A DNA stretch of 64,000 bases, from contig NC_088799.1 of assembly GCF_011386835.1 (NCBI RefSeq), positions 74,295,302 through 74,359,301 on the forward strand, in the 5' to 3' direction. Below, piece after piece: positions 35,940-47,351 of this stretch. A program made the position numbers and the translations under genes. Source of the stretch: Chrysemys picta bellii (Eukaryota; Chordata; Testudines; Emydidae). Each line of letters opens with the position of its first letter. Position 1 is the stretch's first letter. The notes below the pieces were generated by a model. It worked only from the letters and a program-made list of their open reading frames with translations. It was not told where the DNA came from and searched no databases.

Positions 35940-36412
35940 AGAGCTGGTCAGGTTTTCGTCTGAAAATGCTGATCTGTCGAAACCAAAATGTGTCATGGAA
36001 ATATATTGGTTTTGACAAACTTCCATGCAAAACACAGGCAGAGTTCCTGGATGGCTGCTGGAGACCCTGGGATTTCCAGGGTATGGATTCTGATGTACCC
36101 TTGCCATGCAGACTTCCCTATGAGCCCCAGCTCCAGCTGGGGCTTGGCTCCTGGCTCTGCATCAGGTAGCGTGGAACCCCTGAGAATCCCAACTCAAGCT
36201 ACAGAGCTTGGAAACATTGGGGGCTGTCAGGACTACTTTCCTGGCACAGATTTACATTTTTGAAACAAAAACATTGCAATTATTTCTAAACATTTTTTCA
36301 GACTTCCTTTCCATGGGAAATTTTGAAATTCATTCTGTCGTTCCAAACTGGAACCATTTTTTTTTCAGAATTTCCCATGGCGTGGAAATTCTACTTTTCA
36401 ACTAGCTCTACT
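35940..36412. repeat. Possible hAT-like MITE
   Basis: Left end AGAGCTGGTCAGGTTTTCG and right end, reversed, AGAGCTAGTTGAAAAGTAG are related inverted repeats. The interior mixes 'gaaacc' and 'ttcccatgg' words with a GC-rich centre. No certain duplication. Frames inside are incidental. Confidence 0.45.
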
Positions 36413-36812
36413 TCAGAAGCTTTAACACAGGCAAGTTTCACCTGGCTTTGGCTTTTGTTATAAGTGTTCTTTGCAGCTCAATTCTTTACTTTGTATTAGT
36501 TGAATTTTCATTTCACAACTAACCAGCCTAGTTCAGATAGACTGCCAGATACTCAGTGTGCCTTGTAATCAATCTATAGAGACAAAAAAAATCGAAGTCA
36601 AAATAAGGGAGCTAATTGTGCTTACAGACATTCCACTAGTAGAAAAAGATTAAATTCCTTGAGTAAATGTCCCTTGTGAATTCTTCACTCTGCTTTATTT
36701 AATGGAGTATTTATAATTTTAATAAAAAAAAGTAGTCTAGATATACTGTTTTCTTATACTTCTGGAAAATATCCAAAAGTGAAAATGAGTAATTAAGTAA
36801 TGTATTATTGCG
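36413..36812. other. no feature recognised
   Basis: AT-rich, no named repeat. Confidence 0.5.
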
Positions 36813-36820
36813 GTTGGATG

Positions 36821-36955
36821 CATAGGTGCTTGAACTAGGTGTGCGGGGGTGCTACCACACTCTCGGCTTGAAGTGGTTTCCATTATATAAAGGGTTTACC
36901 ATTTGGTTCAATGGCTGTCAGCACCCCCACTATAAAAATTGTTCCAGCACCCCTG
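36821..36955. mobile_element. hAT MITE, 135 bp, 8-bp TSD
   Basis: Left end CATAGGTGCTTGAACTAGG and right end, reversed, CAGGGGTGCTGGAACAATT. The flanks are GTTGGATG (36813-36820) and GTTGGGTG (36956-36963), an 8-bp duplication with one difference. Non-coding. Confidence 0.82.
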
Positions 36956-36963
36956 GTTGGGTG

Positions 36964-39465
36964 GAAATCTAAGAGGGATCTTCCTAGTGTAGTTGCAGTT
37001 TCAGAGAGCTGCATTCTAAAAGGGCCCTGAAGCATTTTGGCTTCTACTCCAGAAGCAACTTAAAATAAAAATCTCAGTGAATAATTTGACTTCAAAATAA
37101 GGTGATTTGCCAATAATGAGGTTTCTTTAGTAATGAGTTAACTAAAAATGCAAACATTACCATTTGCAGAAACTTATTGTAAATGCCCCAGTAGCACAAG
37201 GTACTGTATAATTTATTGCCTTTTTCTCTATGATTAGAGGAAGCAAACAAGTCCATCTCTGCACTCAAGGTAATTAGGAAATCAATTTCATGGAAAGGGT
37301 AAACAGAAAATCTCTAACCCCAACACATGAATATTCACGTTTACAAACTTCTGCAGACCAAGCAAAGTTTCTTCTTTTGCACTCTGATTTTTTTTTGATT
37401 CCACAGTACAGGCTCTTAGAATTATTAGATGTCTGAATTTTAAAGGGTGATGTGATCAACTATAACCATATATCACGAACCAAATTTTACCCATTGATAT
37501 ACAAGTGTCACTCACTTTGATTTCAGTATGTATTTGAGGACAAGTATTTGGCTCTGTTGTGTTTTAATGTAGAAGATGATACATCCATTAGAATTCTAAA
37601 TGTTTAGAAAAGAATGTTAGTTACTGTACTGCAGCAAAATGTCTTCAAAATAATCCATATATATTGTTTTATGAAATAGAAGGAAGGAAAGTTTTATTGA
37701 AATTTAAATATTTAAAAAAACTCCTCATGTAAAATTAATTGCCAAATTTCAGTAACCCCAGATTATACTATTTAGCTGGATTTTTATATACTTTACTTCA
37801 CTCACTTGAATCATTTTGAACATGCACGTTGTAGTGCTATATGATTACTCATGTGCATAAAGCTGCTCACATGCATAATTATTTGCTACAGGATTGGGAC
37901 TGAAAACTGTCTTTTTATTTCATGCCTTTAGTTTCATCGGTACGTAGTGTAATGACAATTTTAGAACTGGGTATACAGTTCAGCACCATGTATTCAACTC
38001 CCATTTTCCTGAAACTCCTTCGGATCCACAATTTTGTCCCACATTAATCACATTCCTAGTCTTGCTCTCATTTATCTGAATTCCCATTTGACATTTTTTG
38101 ATGTCCCTGAAGCACTCAAAACAATCAGGGTTGTGCTATCAGGTGCAATATATTAGATCTTTTTCAGAGTCACAAGATTCTAGACCTCTTGTGCAATCAG
38201 CTAGTGGACTCCAAATATGAAATGCGCAAAAAGTACATCTTTTTAATACTAACCTTCTCTTGCTGGCCAACATAGAAACCTAAATGGAAAGACAGTAAAG
38301 ACTGTAAAACTCATTTTAAAATAAATCTGAAATTATCCTTTTCAAAACAGCAAAAACCTTGTTTCTTTCACAGATTGTATTTCAAAACCCCAATGACCCC
38401 ATTTAAAGGCTAAATTATCAAACACTGGTGTCTGTTTTTGCAAATAATTATAGGCATAAATGTTTACCGAGAACTTTTGCACCCACCATTTAGATGAGAG
38501 ATTTCCAGATACTGTCCCTGGGTTAGATGTCCAAATGACTTAAATTGCTGGTGCAAATAATTATATGTGCATAATTATGGCCATGTTTACTTTATGCCTG
38601 AAGTTTTGCTCCCTCAAAAACAGAGGGCTAGCTAATTCTGGACTAAATATTTAGCCTTTAATAGCTAAGTTTTCAGTATTCACTGGCACAGTTTTATGTT
38701 TATGAATAACTAGTCTTTTAGCAGGGCTTGTTTGCTTTGTTGCTTTGGGTTCTTTTCCCCTTCCATCTTGAAATTATGCTTTATTTCCACTAGGGAGCAG
38801 CAAACAACATAGAAAAAAGAGACATTTTTATCGCTTGTCTCTCTAATCCATTAGAAAGTAACCATACAAGTTGGGTAAAGGTTATTTTAATTAAATAAAC
38901 TTGCAGGATTTTCTTCCTCCTTCAGTTTCAAAATGTTTTAAAATAGTTATAATTTTACAAATCGGCACAGTAGTCTGGTTTCTTTTTCTCTTTTCGTCTT
39001 TATTTCTTCCTTATTTACAGTGACATGCAATAGGTTTTCCTTGTTCAAGCAGCTGTCCAAAATATCAAGCCATGAGTTAATGAAGAGCTAGGATCTTTGT
39101 GGGGACTTGTAACATTACCACTAGCTACCAGATGTGATGAAAATAATAGAAGAGCCATCTTGCTTATAAAAACACTTAATTTTAGTTAAATACAAACAAG
39201 CAAATCCTAATAATGTTCTGCTTATTTCTCATAATCTTATAGACTTCAGTGCAGAATGGAACAGGGAAGTAATAAAAAAAACATGACTGTCAACTATTTT
39301 ATCTTTAATCTGTGTAGATATTTTATAGTTTTTTTTCCTTTATCCTGCTAATCACTCCCACCTCACCAAAACCAAAATAAAGATCTAGCAGATATTGGAC
39401 AATGACAAATATTGAATACTTGCACATGAAATAGCTGTATGTACCAGCTAAAAATTAAATATGTA
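36964..39465. other. AT-rich, no gene recognised
   Basis: GCAAATAATTATA occurs twice in direct orientation (38440-38452 and 38553-38565) in MITE-like context. Nothing else. Confidence 0.4.
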
Positions 39466-39469
39466 TAGA

Positions 39470-39725
39470 TGGTATGTGAAGAATATAAACACTAACAAGA
39501 GAGACCAAGCATTTAGGATGGTACAGGGTAGTTTAACCAGGTCTATTGGGATGAAATTAAGAAAATACCTAATAGTGAGAGCAATTAGACTGTGGAATAA
39601 TCTTCCAAGGAAAGGGATGGAAGCTCTCTTGCTTGAGTCATTTAAACCGGACTACGTAAAGCTGCAGACAATATATTGAAAGAAAAAATCCTCCACTAAT
39701 GGAGAGATGGATGTAATCACCATCT
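39470..39725 (+). repeat. CR1-type LINE 3' region, diverged
   Basis: 'agagcaattagactgtggaataatcttccaaggaaaggg', 'ggaagctctcttgcttgag' and 'catttaaaccggactacg' follow the 3' part of CR1-type elements. The terminal octamer repeat is absent. The 72-codon frame across it is not a gene. Confidence 0.5.
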
Positions 39726-41773
39726 CTTACTTTTGATGTCAGTTTTTTAGCTAAAGTATGTTAAGATTGGATACATTAATGAGAGGCAGCCAAAGACCTG
39801 TCCTGTGTTGCAAGGGGCATAGAGAGCCACTTTTTACCCCCAGATCTTATCTTCACAGCAGCAGGGCCGGATTCCACCCTAGCACTTGCAGGTACTTGGA
39901 AGGGATCCTTGCTGCTGAAGTTGCTAGCACACCATCCTTCCAAGGGTCTTGTTCAGGCCCCCAGATATGCAGCGTAAGCTCATAAGGGGCTCATGGTGCT
40001 AGTCTTTGGAGCAGTAATATCAATTTACCACTTGGTCCTCCACTGAGCTCTGTACCAGCAGGCTCACTGCAGTCGGTGTAGCATCGCCTCTTTCCCTGGC
40101 ACACAGCTTTCAAGGGCGAGATTTTGCCCATAGAGAAGACATAATATTATTTAGAAGCTTTTCAAAAATGGTCCATAACACTTGGATTATATCAGTACTG
40201 ATGTGTTCTGAGGACTGCTTGGTCCAAACTGTAAGACAGTTTGAAGTAATGAATTCAAGTGGCAAACATGATCTGAGTATTTGTGAGTATCTTTCAGGTC
40301 AGGATACCCAGCAGAACAAGGTCTTTTATGGACGTGAATGTACAATATATAGGGCCAAATTCTGCCATTGTTTAGTTCCATATATGCGTATCTCACTCTA
40401 ATGCGAGCTGTGCCTGCGCAGTTTCAGGGTGAGTGGAGTTTTGATACATAATTATTAGATAGTGAACTGGTTGAGCTATCTTTCTGTACCTCTGGAAAGC
40501 TTTCTTACAGCACATGTTTACTGTGCTGTCCCAGCTCATGAATCTGTGGAGTACAGTTAATGTTACTGAGAAAATTTAAAATAGAGTAGGAAACGAACAG
40601 CAGAAAAGGTCTGACAGCCGCTAGCGAATGAGAGGAAGTGCAATAGAACAGCAAAGAGACAATCATGTTGTTGTGTGATAGCCCTTTTCCCTAACGGAGC
40701 CACCTCACAATTTTAAGTAAAGTAATCATTGTGGGGGTGCTCCAAAGCCGAGAATGTCTGGGACACAGGTGTTTGGGGTTTAATGTCAGTTTCTGAAAAG
40801 TTTATATGAATATTCGGAATCCCTGCAGCAGGTGTGAATGATATTTAAAATGAAATTTCCTGCCTAACATAGAAATGATATAGACACAGCTATGCTGTCA
40901 CTACTATGTTCTTCTTTTTGATACGTTTGTACTGAATGGTGCTGGATCTAGTAATGGTAAGATATATCTCTGAAAACAAAAAATAAAACAGCATTAAATT
41001 GTATTTTTAAATTGTTGTCCCTTGAGAAAAATTGAGTGCCTAAATCCATGTAGAGATGCCTAACCTTAGGCACCCAAGTATGAAAATCTCTCTCCTCTCT
41101 AGCTCATCATGGATATAAAAAGAAAGCATTAACCCCTTTCCTATTGGTTCCTCGTAAAGGCTTTGTGGGCTGGAAAAATATTGTGGCAGGCATGTTTCGA
41201 ACATCATCATTTCAAAGGTGACGTACCAGGACCATGAGGAAGCTCTGATGGTATGTTTTACCCTACGTCCTGGTATGTTAGGCAGCTGAACGGCCCATTA
41301 ATGTGTAGTCTACTTTGCTCTTTACCTCTGCTTCTCCTCTTTCAATGTCTGTCTTTACATGAGAAATACAAAGCGCTTAAATAATTTCTTTCCAAACTCA
41401 TTATAAACTTGCCCCATTTCTTCCAACTTCCTCCCCGTTTATATGCTAAACTCACTCTAGATCACTTTTTTTTAAATTTTATAAATGTTAAATCCCAGGA
41501 AAGGGCCAATCCCATCCATGACATTGCCTCCCCTTAGCAGTATAAAACCTTTTAGAACAGTGCTGCTATTGGATCCAATTCCTGCACCCACACAAATCTC
41601 TTCTATAGGCAAGGGTTGCAGGCATTGCATCCTTGTAGTACATGGAGATCTAAGTGAGAGGTACCATGAAGTTCATAGAGAGCATACTGCAGAGTGCACC
41701 TATTTCTCAGTTCTAAGCACTGGACAATATGCCCATGCTCAAATTGCAGAGACCTGATTGTTCCAAAGGAACC
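39726..41773. other. no gene recognised
   Basis: Contains 'gggccaaattctgcc' (40351-40365) and 'gagtgcctaaatcc...aaaatctctc' (about 41034-41090), small MITE-type fragments. TACCAGGAC and GTCCTGGTA (about 41224-41276) form a short inverted repeat. Confidence 0.4.
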
Positions 41774-41870
41774 ATTCAAGGGAAAGTATCAGAGGGGTAG
41801 CTGTGTTAGTCTGAATCTGTAAAAAGCAACAGAGGGTCCTCTGGCACCTTTAAGACTAACAGAAGTATTG

Positions 41871-41908
41871 GAGCATAAGCTTTCGTGGGTGAATGCCCAC
41901 TTCATCAG
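41871..41908 (-). ncRNA. Hammerhead-ribozyme-like core in PLE end (canonical)
   Basis: On the minus strand the order is CTGATGA, A, a perfect hairpin GTGGGC-ATT-CACCCAC, GAAA, then GC-TTAT-GC and TC. This equals the hammerhead core CUGAUGA / stem II / GAAA / short stem III / UH, with A15.1 able to pair with U16.1. Hammerhead motifs with very short stem III are known in Penelope-like elements. I could not find a good stem I between the bases just before CTGATGA and those after TC, so activity is unproven. Confidence 0.6.
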
Positions 41909-42117
41909 ACGCAAGTAATGGAAATTTCCAGAGGCAGGTATAAATCAGTATGGAGATAACGAGGTTAGTTCAATCAGGGAGGGTGAGGTGCTCTGCCAGC
42001 AGTTGAGGTGTGAACACCAAGGGAGGAGAAACTGCTTCTGTAGTTGGATAGCCATTCACAGTCTTTGTTTAATCCTGATCTGATGGTGTCAAATTTGCAA
42101 ATGAACTGGAGCTCAGC

Positions 42118-42717
42118 AAAGGATCCGCCGTGGCAAAGGTGCCTCTCAACAAGGAGGACAACACCATCCGGCAGCTGGTCAAGAGCTGGCTGTTCCTGCC
42201 CCAGAGAGCCAGCAACGAGCTTGTATACATTGCGCACAGGCACGGTGGCGCCAACGTCCCCTGCATGGGAGACCTGTGCGACATCGCGGTCATCACGCAC
42301 GCCTTCCGCCTCCTGACGTGCCCGGACGCCAAGGTAAAGAACGGTGCGACAACCGCCCTGCGCGCCGTCTTTGGGAAACGAATCGGCAGACCTCCCTCCG
42401 ACCGGGACGTGGCCACCTTCCTGAGTGGCTCCCTGGACGGCGAGTTCGCCTGGGATGGGGGCGACATCGCCTCGCTGTGGTCCCGCGCCCGCAATGCCAC
42501 ACGCCGACTGGGGAAGCGGCTGGGCTGCCGCTGGGTATGGAACGAGGAACGACGGGAGCTGGGAGTCCTAGTGCCGCAGATCGAGTCGGAGGACAACATT
42601 ATCATCACCCCCGGAGCCAGAGAAGACTGTGAATGGCTATCCAACTACAGAAGCAGTTTCTCCTCCCTTGGTGTTCACACCTCAACTGCTAGCAGAGCAC
42701 CTCACCCTCCCTGATTG
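42118..42717 (+). pseudogene. R2/NeSL-type ORF fragment fused to PLE C-terminus
   Basis: One uninterrupted frame runs from the left junction to a stop at 42715-42717. Residues 15-60 of the open segment beginning at 42130 give QLVKSWLFLPQRASNELVYI and HRHGGANVPCMGDLCDIAVI. These match the 'WLxLPxRASxExxYxxxxxGGxxxPxxxxLxDIAxxxHAFxLL' signature lying between reverse transcriptase and the restriction-like endonuclease in R2/NeSL-clade elements. About 160 residues of this origin end near ITPGAR, then the frame passes straight into EDCEWLSNYRSSF, the PLE C-terminus. There is no RT active site, zinc finger or endonuclease, so it is a fragment. No ATG is needed to explain it and none is placed convincingly (42130 is GTG). 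GC-rich third positions set it apart from the AT-rich PLE arms. The exact clade (R2, NeSL or Utopia) is unsure. Confidence 0.72.
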
Positions 42718-42779
42718 AACTAACCTCGTTATCTCCATACTGATTTATACCTGCCTCTGGAAATTTCCATTACTTGCAT

Positions 42780-42818
42780 CTGAAGAAATGAGGTTCTTAC
42801 CCACGAAAGCTTATGCTC
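42780..42818 (+). ncRNA. Decayed hammerhead-like core, right arm
   Basis: Same position in the sense arm: CTGAAGA, then a weak hairpin ATGAGGTTCTTACCCAC, GAAA, GC-TTAT-GC, TC. The CUGAUGA box has one change and stem II is disrupted, unlike the partner arm of the same element. Confidence 0.45.
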
Positions 42819-42880
42819 CCAATACTTCTGTTAGTCTTAAAGGTGCCACAGGACCCTCTGTTGCTTTATTCAAGGGAAAG

Positions 42881-43745
42881 CATGCTACAGAGGTACGTTT
42901 TCTAGATTGGGGTCCATTTTTCTGACCTTCACACTGCCTAGTAGAAGGAAGCATGTAGAAAGTGACTAGTTAAAAATGTGAGCGTTATTAGCAGAGAATA
43001 AACACAAGGGAAGATGTGTTAAACTATTTCATCTATTTGTTCCTCTGCCAACATAATCTCTCACACACACATTGAATAAAAAATAGTCTTCATGTATTAT
43101 GCATGGTAATTATTAGGATAATTTCTATTCACACATCTGTTGTTCATGTTTTTCACACTAAATTCAGCATTTATAAACTATGTTCTGTATCTCAAAGCTA
43201 CTGCAGAGAGTTTGATAAATGCTCAGGGTGCAACAATTTTTGAGTGCAGCTATAATTGAATAACAGGCTAAAGGTATGAAAACACAAACATTGTTAGCAT
43301 GTACCAATTGGCTGTTGGTTTTGGGGTGCAGGGAATCTAAACTCTTTAATCACATCAGAATATTTGTATTGCCCTATGTCATAGGATTCGTGTCACTCTG
43401 TTGGCTGTTTTATAAGTAGGAAATCTAACTCCAGCTTCAAGTTGCACACAAACTAAAAATAAATTAAATAAGATCATGCGGCTGAGTATAAATATGCTGA
43501 ACTCCCTAAGGGTGAAAATTATGACTTCAACTTCTCTGTTGACTCATAGGCTTCAACATGTTGGAATTTTGTACTGGTTCAGTAGTACACATTTTGGCAA
43601 ATATTTTATGCTGCATTTTCATTGCAAGTCTAAGACATGATCAGCAGTAATCTTATGAATTCAGAGAACCTGTTATAGCAGAGTCTAGAGTTTTTACAAA
43701 TAGGTGGTTTTTTTCCCTGGCAGAGCTGCCAGCTCTGAAGCACTT
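42881..43745. other. no feature recognised
   Basis: AT-rich, no named repeat. Confidence 0.5.
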
Positions 43746-43747
43746 TC

Positions 43748-43845
43748 GGCAAGATTCTGATCTCATTTACATCGGGATAATCCATAGTAACTGCATTGAA
43801 GTCAATGGAGTGCAATCAGCATAATTAAGACCAGAATCTGGCCCA
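43748..43845. mobile_element. Small foldback MITE relic
   Basis: 'caagattctgatctcatttacatc' at the left and 'aagaccagaatctggccc' at the right are inverted copies, around the core 'cattgaagtcaatgg'. The size and core are shared with several fragments in this window. No clear duplication. Confidence 0.55.
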
Positions 43846-45356
43846 GTGTTTCCAGTATTTAAACATTTTGGTTTTGTTTCATGATTTCTTTACGTGTAGG
43901 AAATGGCTGGCAGAAAGTTTTGCTGATGCATACAGCTAGCCTTGAGAGTTCAAAACGATTTATGTTCATCATTCTTAAGTAGTAATCAGTTTTCTTACAA
44001 CTGTTCTCTGGGTTTTTCAAGATTTAGTGTCAGCGCCTTCCATTCTCTTGATTTGCTTTCCTTAGTAAAACTTCTAGTAGAAATAAATTACCCTATAACT
44101 AATACAGCTTGCATATTTTATCAGCATTCTTTCTATCATTTGTTTTCTTTCAATTTATTTTAATCTTTCCTGTTTAGAAGCTCGTACAATATAGTGAGTT
44201 ACCAGTCCGTCTATCATAAGGTTTCATTGTTGCCTTTGAAAAGGGAGTTCTGCCTGAGTAGGGGAAGCAGGATCAAGCCCCTTTAATGGAGGAGCTGCTT
44301 TCTGGAGCATGGTTTATTCTGGAAGTCCCACACTTTATCCAAGGGAATTGATTTGTTAGAGAATCATTTTTAAAACAAAGACAATACTTGCATGTTCAAA
44401 AGTTCACTTCTTTGTTTACATCATGATATATGTAATATATATAGTATGTGATACCATTTTAAATAGTTTTGTTGTGGTTTTTAAAAGAAATTAGAAACTG
44501 TAATTTTATACAGCTTTCATTCAGACACCTCAATGACATGCACTCAGTAGGGTATGATCATGCTGTGAATTAATACTTGTGTGAACTCAATATTTTTGTA
44601 CATATAATGAACATCTGGTGACAAGGCGCTTAGAGCAGCAGCAACAACAACAAAAAAGACGAGGAGGAGGGAAAAAAGACGAGGAAAAGAAAAAAGGTAG
44701 TAAACTCTTTTGCATGCCTGCTACTTTTATGGCTTAAAAATAATTTTCCCCCAATCAGTGCATCCAGGGCAACTTTTTTTTAAATCAGTTTTAACAATCT
44801 GAACTCATAAATATTGTATCTATTAATTGTGAAGCTTAATGGAACATTTTATGTTTCTGAACAACTCGTTTACATAATTAAAATCTCTTTTGATCTGTGA
44901 GTAAATGATTTAATCATAATGCTCATTAGGCTAAATGGGTCTTCCATTCAATTGTATCAAGATGGTATGGAAAATTCTCAGACCTTTAGAAAATATTTGT
45001 TTAGTTGTTAAGTAAACATAGAAACCTACTTGTGAACAGATATATTTTCTTTTATCTTCATGAATGTAATTAATGCAAAAATTATTCAGATTAAAGCATT
45101 TTTTTCTTTTATCTGATTTTGTTTGCTTCAGGAACAGTTCAGTGAAATAAGTGCATTCTTGGTCAATTTATGTTTATTAACCACTTCACTACAAAAATAA
45201 TTCATTATTAATCAATCTGTCTTGTGCTGTTTGTGAGAGATGTAGGAATTATTTTCCCTACAAAAGAAATATAACCCTAATATATTTTAAATCTTTAACA
45301 ATAAAAACTAAGTCATTAAATGAACAAAAGTAACTTCAAAAATTAGACCTGTTGCT
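43846..45356. other. AT-rich, with purine-rich imperfect tandem tract
   Basis: At about 44636-44697 'gcagcaacaacaac' leads into two copies of 'aaaaaagacgagg'. No gene. Confidence 0.45.
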
Positions 45357-45359
45357 TAA

Positions 45360-45575
45360 GGCCCAGATTTGTAAAAGTATTTGGGTGTTGCTATGCTCAG
45401 CATGTCAATACTTAACTAATTTAGGAGCCTAAATCTCATTTTCAATTGACAGTAAATGGGATTTAGGTTCCTAAGTGCCTAAATCCCTTTTGAAAATGTG
45501 ATTTAGGCTCTTAAATCAGTTAGGCGTTACATCACTGAGCACAGCAACACCGAAATACTTTTGAAAATCTGGGCC
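45360..45575. mobile_element. Harbinger-like fold-back MITE, 216 bp, TAA TSD
   Basis: Almost the whole element is a palindrome: GGCCCAGATTTGTAAAAGTA at the left and, reversed from the right end, GGCCCAGATTTTCAAAAGTA, continuing through 'tttgggtgttgctatgctcag' against 'ttcggtgttgctgtgctcag'. TAA flanks both ends (45357-45359 and 45576-45578), the 3-bp duplication of PIF/Harbinger insertions. Non-coding. Confidence 0.75.
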
Positions 45576-45578
45576 TAA

Positions 45579-46210
45579 GTAACTTCCTTTCTGTGGGTTT
45601 TTTTCCTCCATAATGTTCATACAAGATCCATATTCTGGTTTAAATTTAATTTATTTTTTAAAAATGACAGTCCAATATTACAATCTATGGAGAGAATATA
45701 ACATCTGTGATATTTATTAGTCAGGAAAGTGGTGTGGATCCAATGATCTATATGAAAGTATGTAGCAGAAAAATTCTTCTAACTCTGAAAGTTTATTTTT
45801 TATGGCTAAGGGTGATAGTGTAAAGAGGTAACTATTTGAATCATGGCAATGACATGGCATTTGTGGCACATTCTATGGTATTCTGCATTTGAGTACATAT
45901 TAAGCATAAGGATGTTATGAATAGAAAAATATTTGAAATAGCATGTGAGTATGGAGATCAAGGAGGTACAGGAGTCAAGGTTACAAGTTCCCACTTGATA
46001 CCACTATCAGAGCAGAGTCATCATTAGACTGGTCAGCTTTGTGCATTCTGACTGGGAATCCATTGTCCTTAATTCAATAAAATGAAAAAAGAGCATCCAA
46101 ATTAAATATGAATTTGTGCAACTATGGAGGCCTTAGTCAAATGAATATCTTCATTACAGATCTCAGTAATTAAACTCTTATGATATAATCCCCAGTTAAA
46201 TCTTGGAAAT
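45579..46210. other. no feature recognised
   Basis: AT-rich, no named repeat. Confidence 0.5.
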
Positions 46211-46265
46211 AAAGGGCCAGATTTAGATCTCGAATACACTGATGTAAATCCTGACTAACACTGTT
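46211..46265. repeat. MITE arm fragment
   Basis: 'agggccagatttagatctc...cactgatgtaaatcctgac' is one arm of the 'gggccagattctgatctcatttacac' foldback family. Confidence 0.4.
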
Positions 46266-46274
46266 GACTCCAAG

Positions 46275-46328
46275 AACTTAATGACTAAGATAGGTTAATG
46301 TCTTAAACTTGACCTTAGTCATTAAGTT
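46275..46328. repeat. Perfect 15-bp inverted repeat
   Basis: AACTTAATGACTAAG (46275-46289) and CTTAGTCATTAAGTT (46314-46328) are exact reverse complements separated by 24 bases. The origin is unknown. Confidence 0.8.
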
Positions 46329-46827
46329 ATAGGACCCATAAAGGGGCAAGGTGGGCAGGACTGTTTCTAAAACATGGTATTATAATGAGAAAATTGTAAT
46401 AATTTCTGTGCAAAATGTTAAAGAAAGGAACAACCTGTTACCTATTGTCCTGGGCATACAGAAAGAAAGACAAGATGTGAGGGAGATGGTTTGGGTTTAA
46501 TTAGGCCACAGCTGTAGTACCCTAACTCTCATGGGAATTATCTTGAAATCAGTCATACAAGGCATGTCATGATTCCTTTCTCATTCATTTCCATCGATTT
46601 GCGGAGGTCTGCCATCAGCCCCTCTGAACTTAGTTCCAACCTGTGCTGGGACCCACCACCTTCTCATCATATACGGTTTAAGAGGCTGGGGAAAGTGGAT
46701 TGTCTCCTCTCTGAACCAAACATTAGAAGCCCCCACCCCATTACCTGCTTCTTTAGGCATCCCTTCCTCAAAGTCCTTTACCAATTCAGTTTATCAGGGA
46801 ACTGGACCCCATATGGAAGTACCTGCA
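46329..46827. other. Unassigned sequence
   Basis: Less AT-rich than its surroundings and possibly part of an unrecognised repeat that continues after the hAT insertion at 46.8-47.3 kb. No supportable gene. Confidence 0.4.
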
Positions 46828-46835
46828 CTGGACAC

Positions 46836-47343
46836 AAGGGTGAAAGTAACTGAGGACACTTACCAGTACAGGAAGGGGGGTGGCTCTGGCCCCTGGAAGG
46901 GGCGGGGCCGCAAGCGGAAGGGGGGGGCTAGGGGTCAGCATCCCCCAGCCGGCCCTTGGCCCACGCCGCCCAGGGCTCCTGTGCTGATTTAAAGGGCCCG
47001 AAGCGCCAGACGCCGCTGCTACAGTAGTGGCAGCAGCGTCCGGAGCCCCAGGCCATTTTAAATCGCCGGCCCCAGGGCAGCTGCTCCTTTTCCCTCCCCA
47101 CCCCGCCCATCAGCTGCCGCAGCAAAGGACCATCCTTAAACCGCTGCCGCGCTTTAACACTGTTGCTCTTTCTCCCCCTGTCAGCGGCCCTGCCGGTATG
47201 GACCCTACCAGCAGGGCCCCAACAGGGGAGGCAAAAGGGGCAGGGACATTAAAGCACTGTCGCGGCAGCGCTTTAATGTGGGCTGGGTGCAGGTTCTTAC
47301 TGGTCTGGAGTACCGGCCCGTACCAGTTCACTTTCACCCCTGT
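46836..47343. mobile_element. hAT MITE, 508 bp, GC-rich, perfect 8-bp TSD
   Basis: Left end AAGGGTGAAAGTAACTG, right end, reversed, ACAGGGGTGAAAGTGAACTG. CTGGACAC flanks both sides (46828-46835 and 47344-47351). The GC-rich interior has no transposase. The long frames crossing this element on both strands are compositional. Confidence 0.88.
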
Positions 47344-47351
47344 CTGGACAC

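Larger units (their letters stand above)
41787..42867 (+). mobile_element. Chimeric Penelope-like element carrying an R2-type insert
   Basis: It is bounded by ATTCAAGGGAAAG at 41774-41786 and 42868-42880, a perfect 13-bp target-site duplication, so the whole composite moved as one unit or formed during one insertion. The left arm (41787-42120) is the PLE end in antisense, running from the extension 'tatcagaggggtagctgtg' through the 3' UTR into the C-terminal codons (reversed: AELQFICKFDTIRSGLNKDC). The right arm (about 42622-42867) is the same end in sense orientation, stopping at 'ggaccctctgttgctt'. Between them is about 500 bp of GC-rich foreign coding sequence. This PLE is a different family from the copies at 14.3, 22.2 and 54.7 kb, and the same family as the copy at 58.5 kb. 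Confidence 0.88.

Noticed and set aside
42069..42644. 191-codon minus-strand frame opposite the R2-like segment
   Set aside because: It is antisense to a recognisable coding stretch. Ser/Arg-rich composition comes from the GC-rich codons on the other strand.
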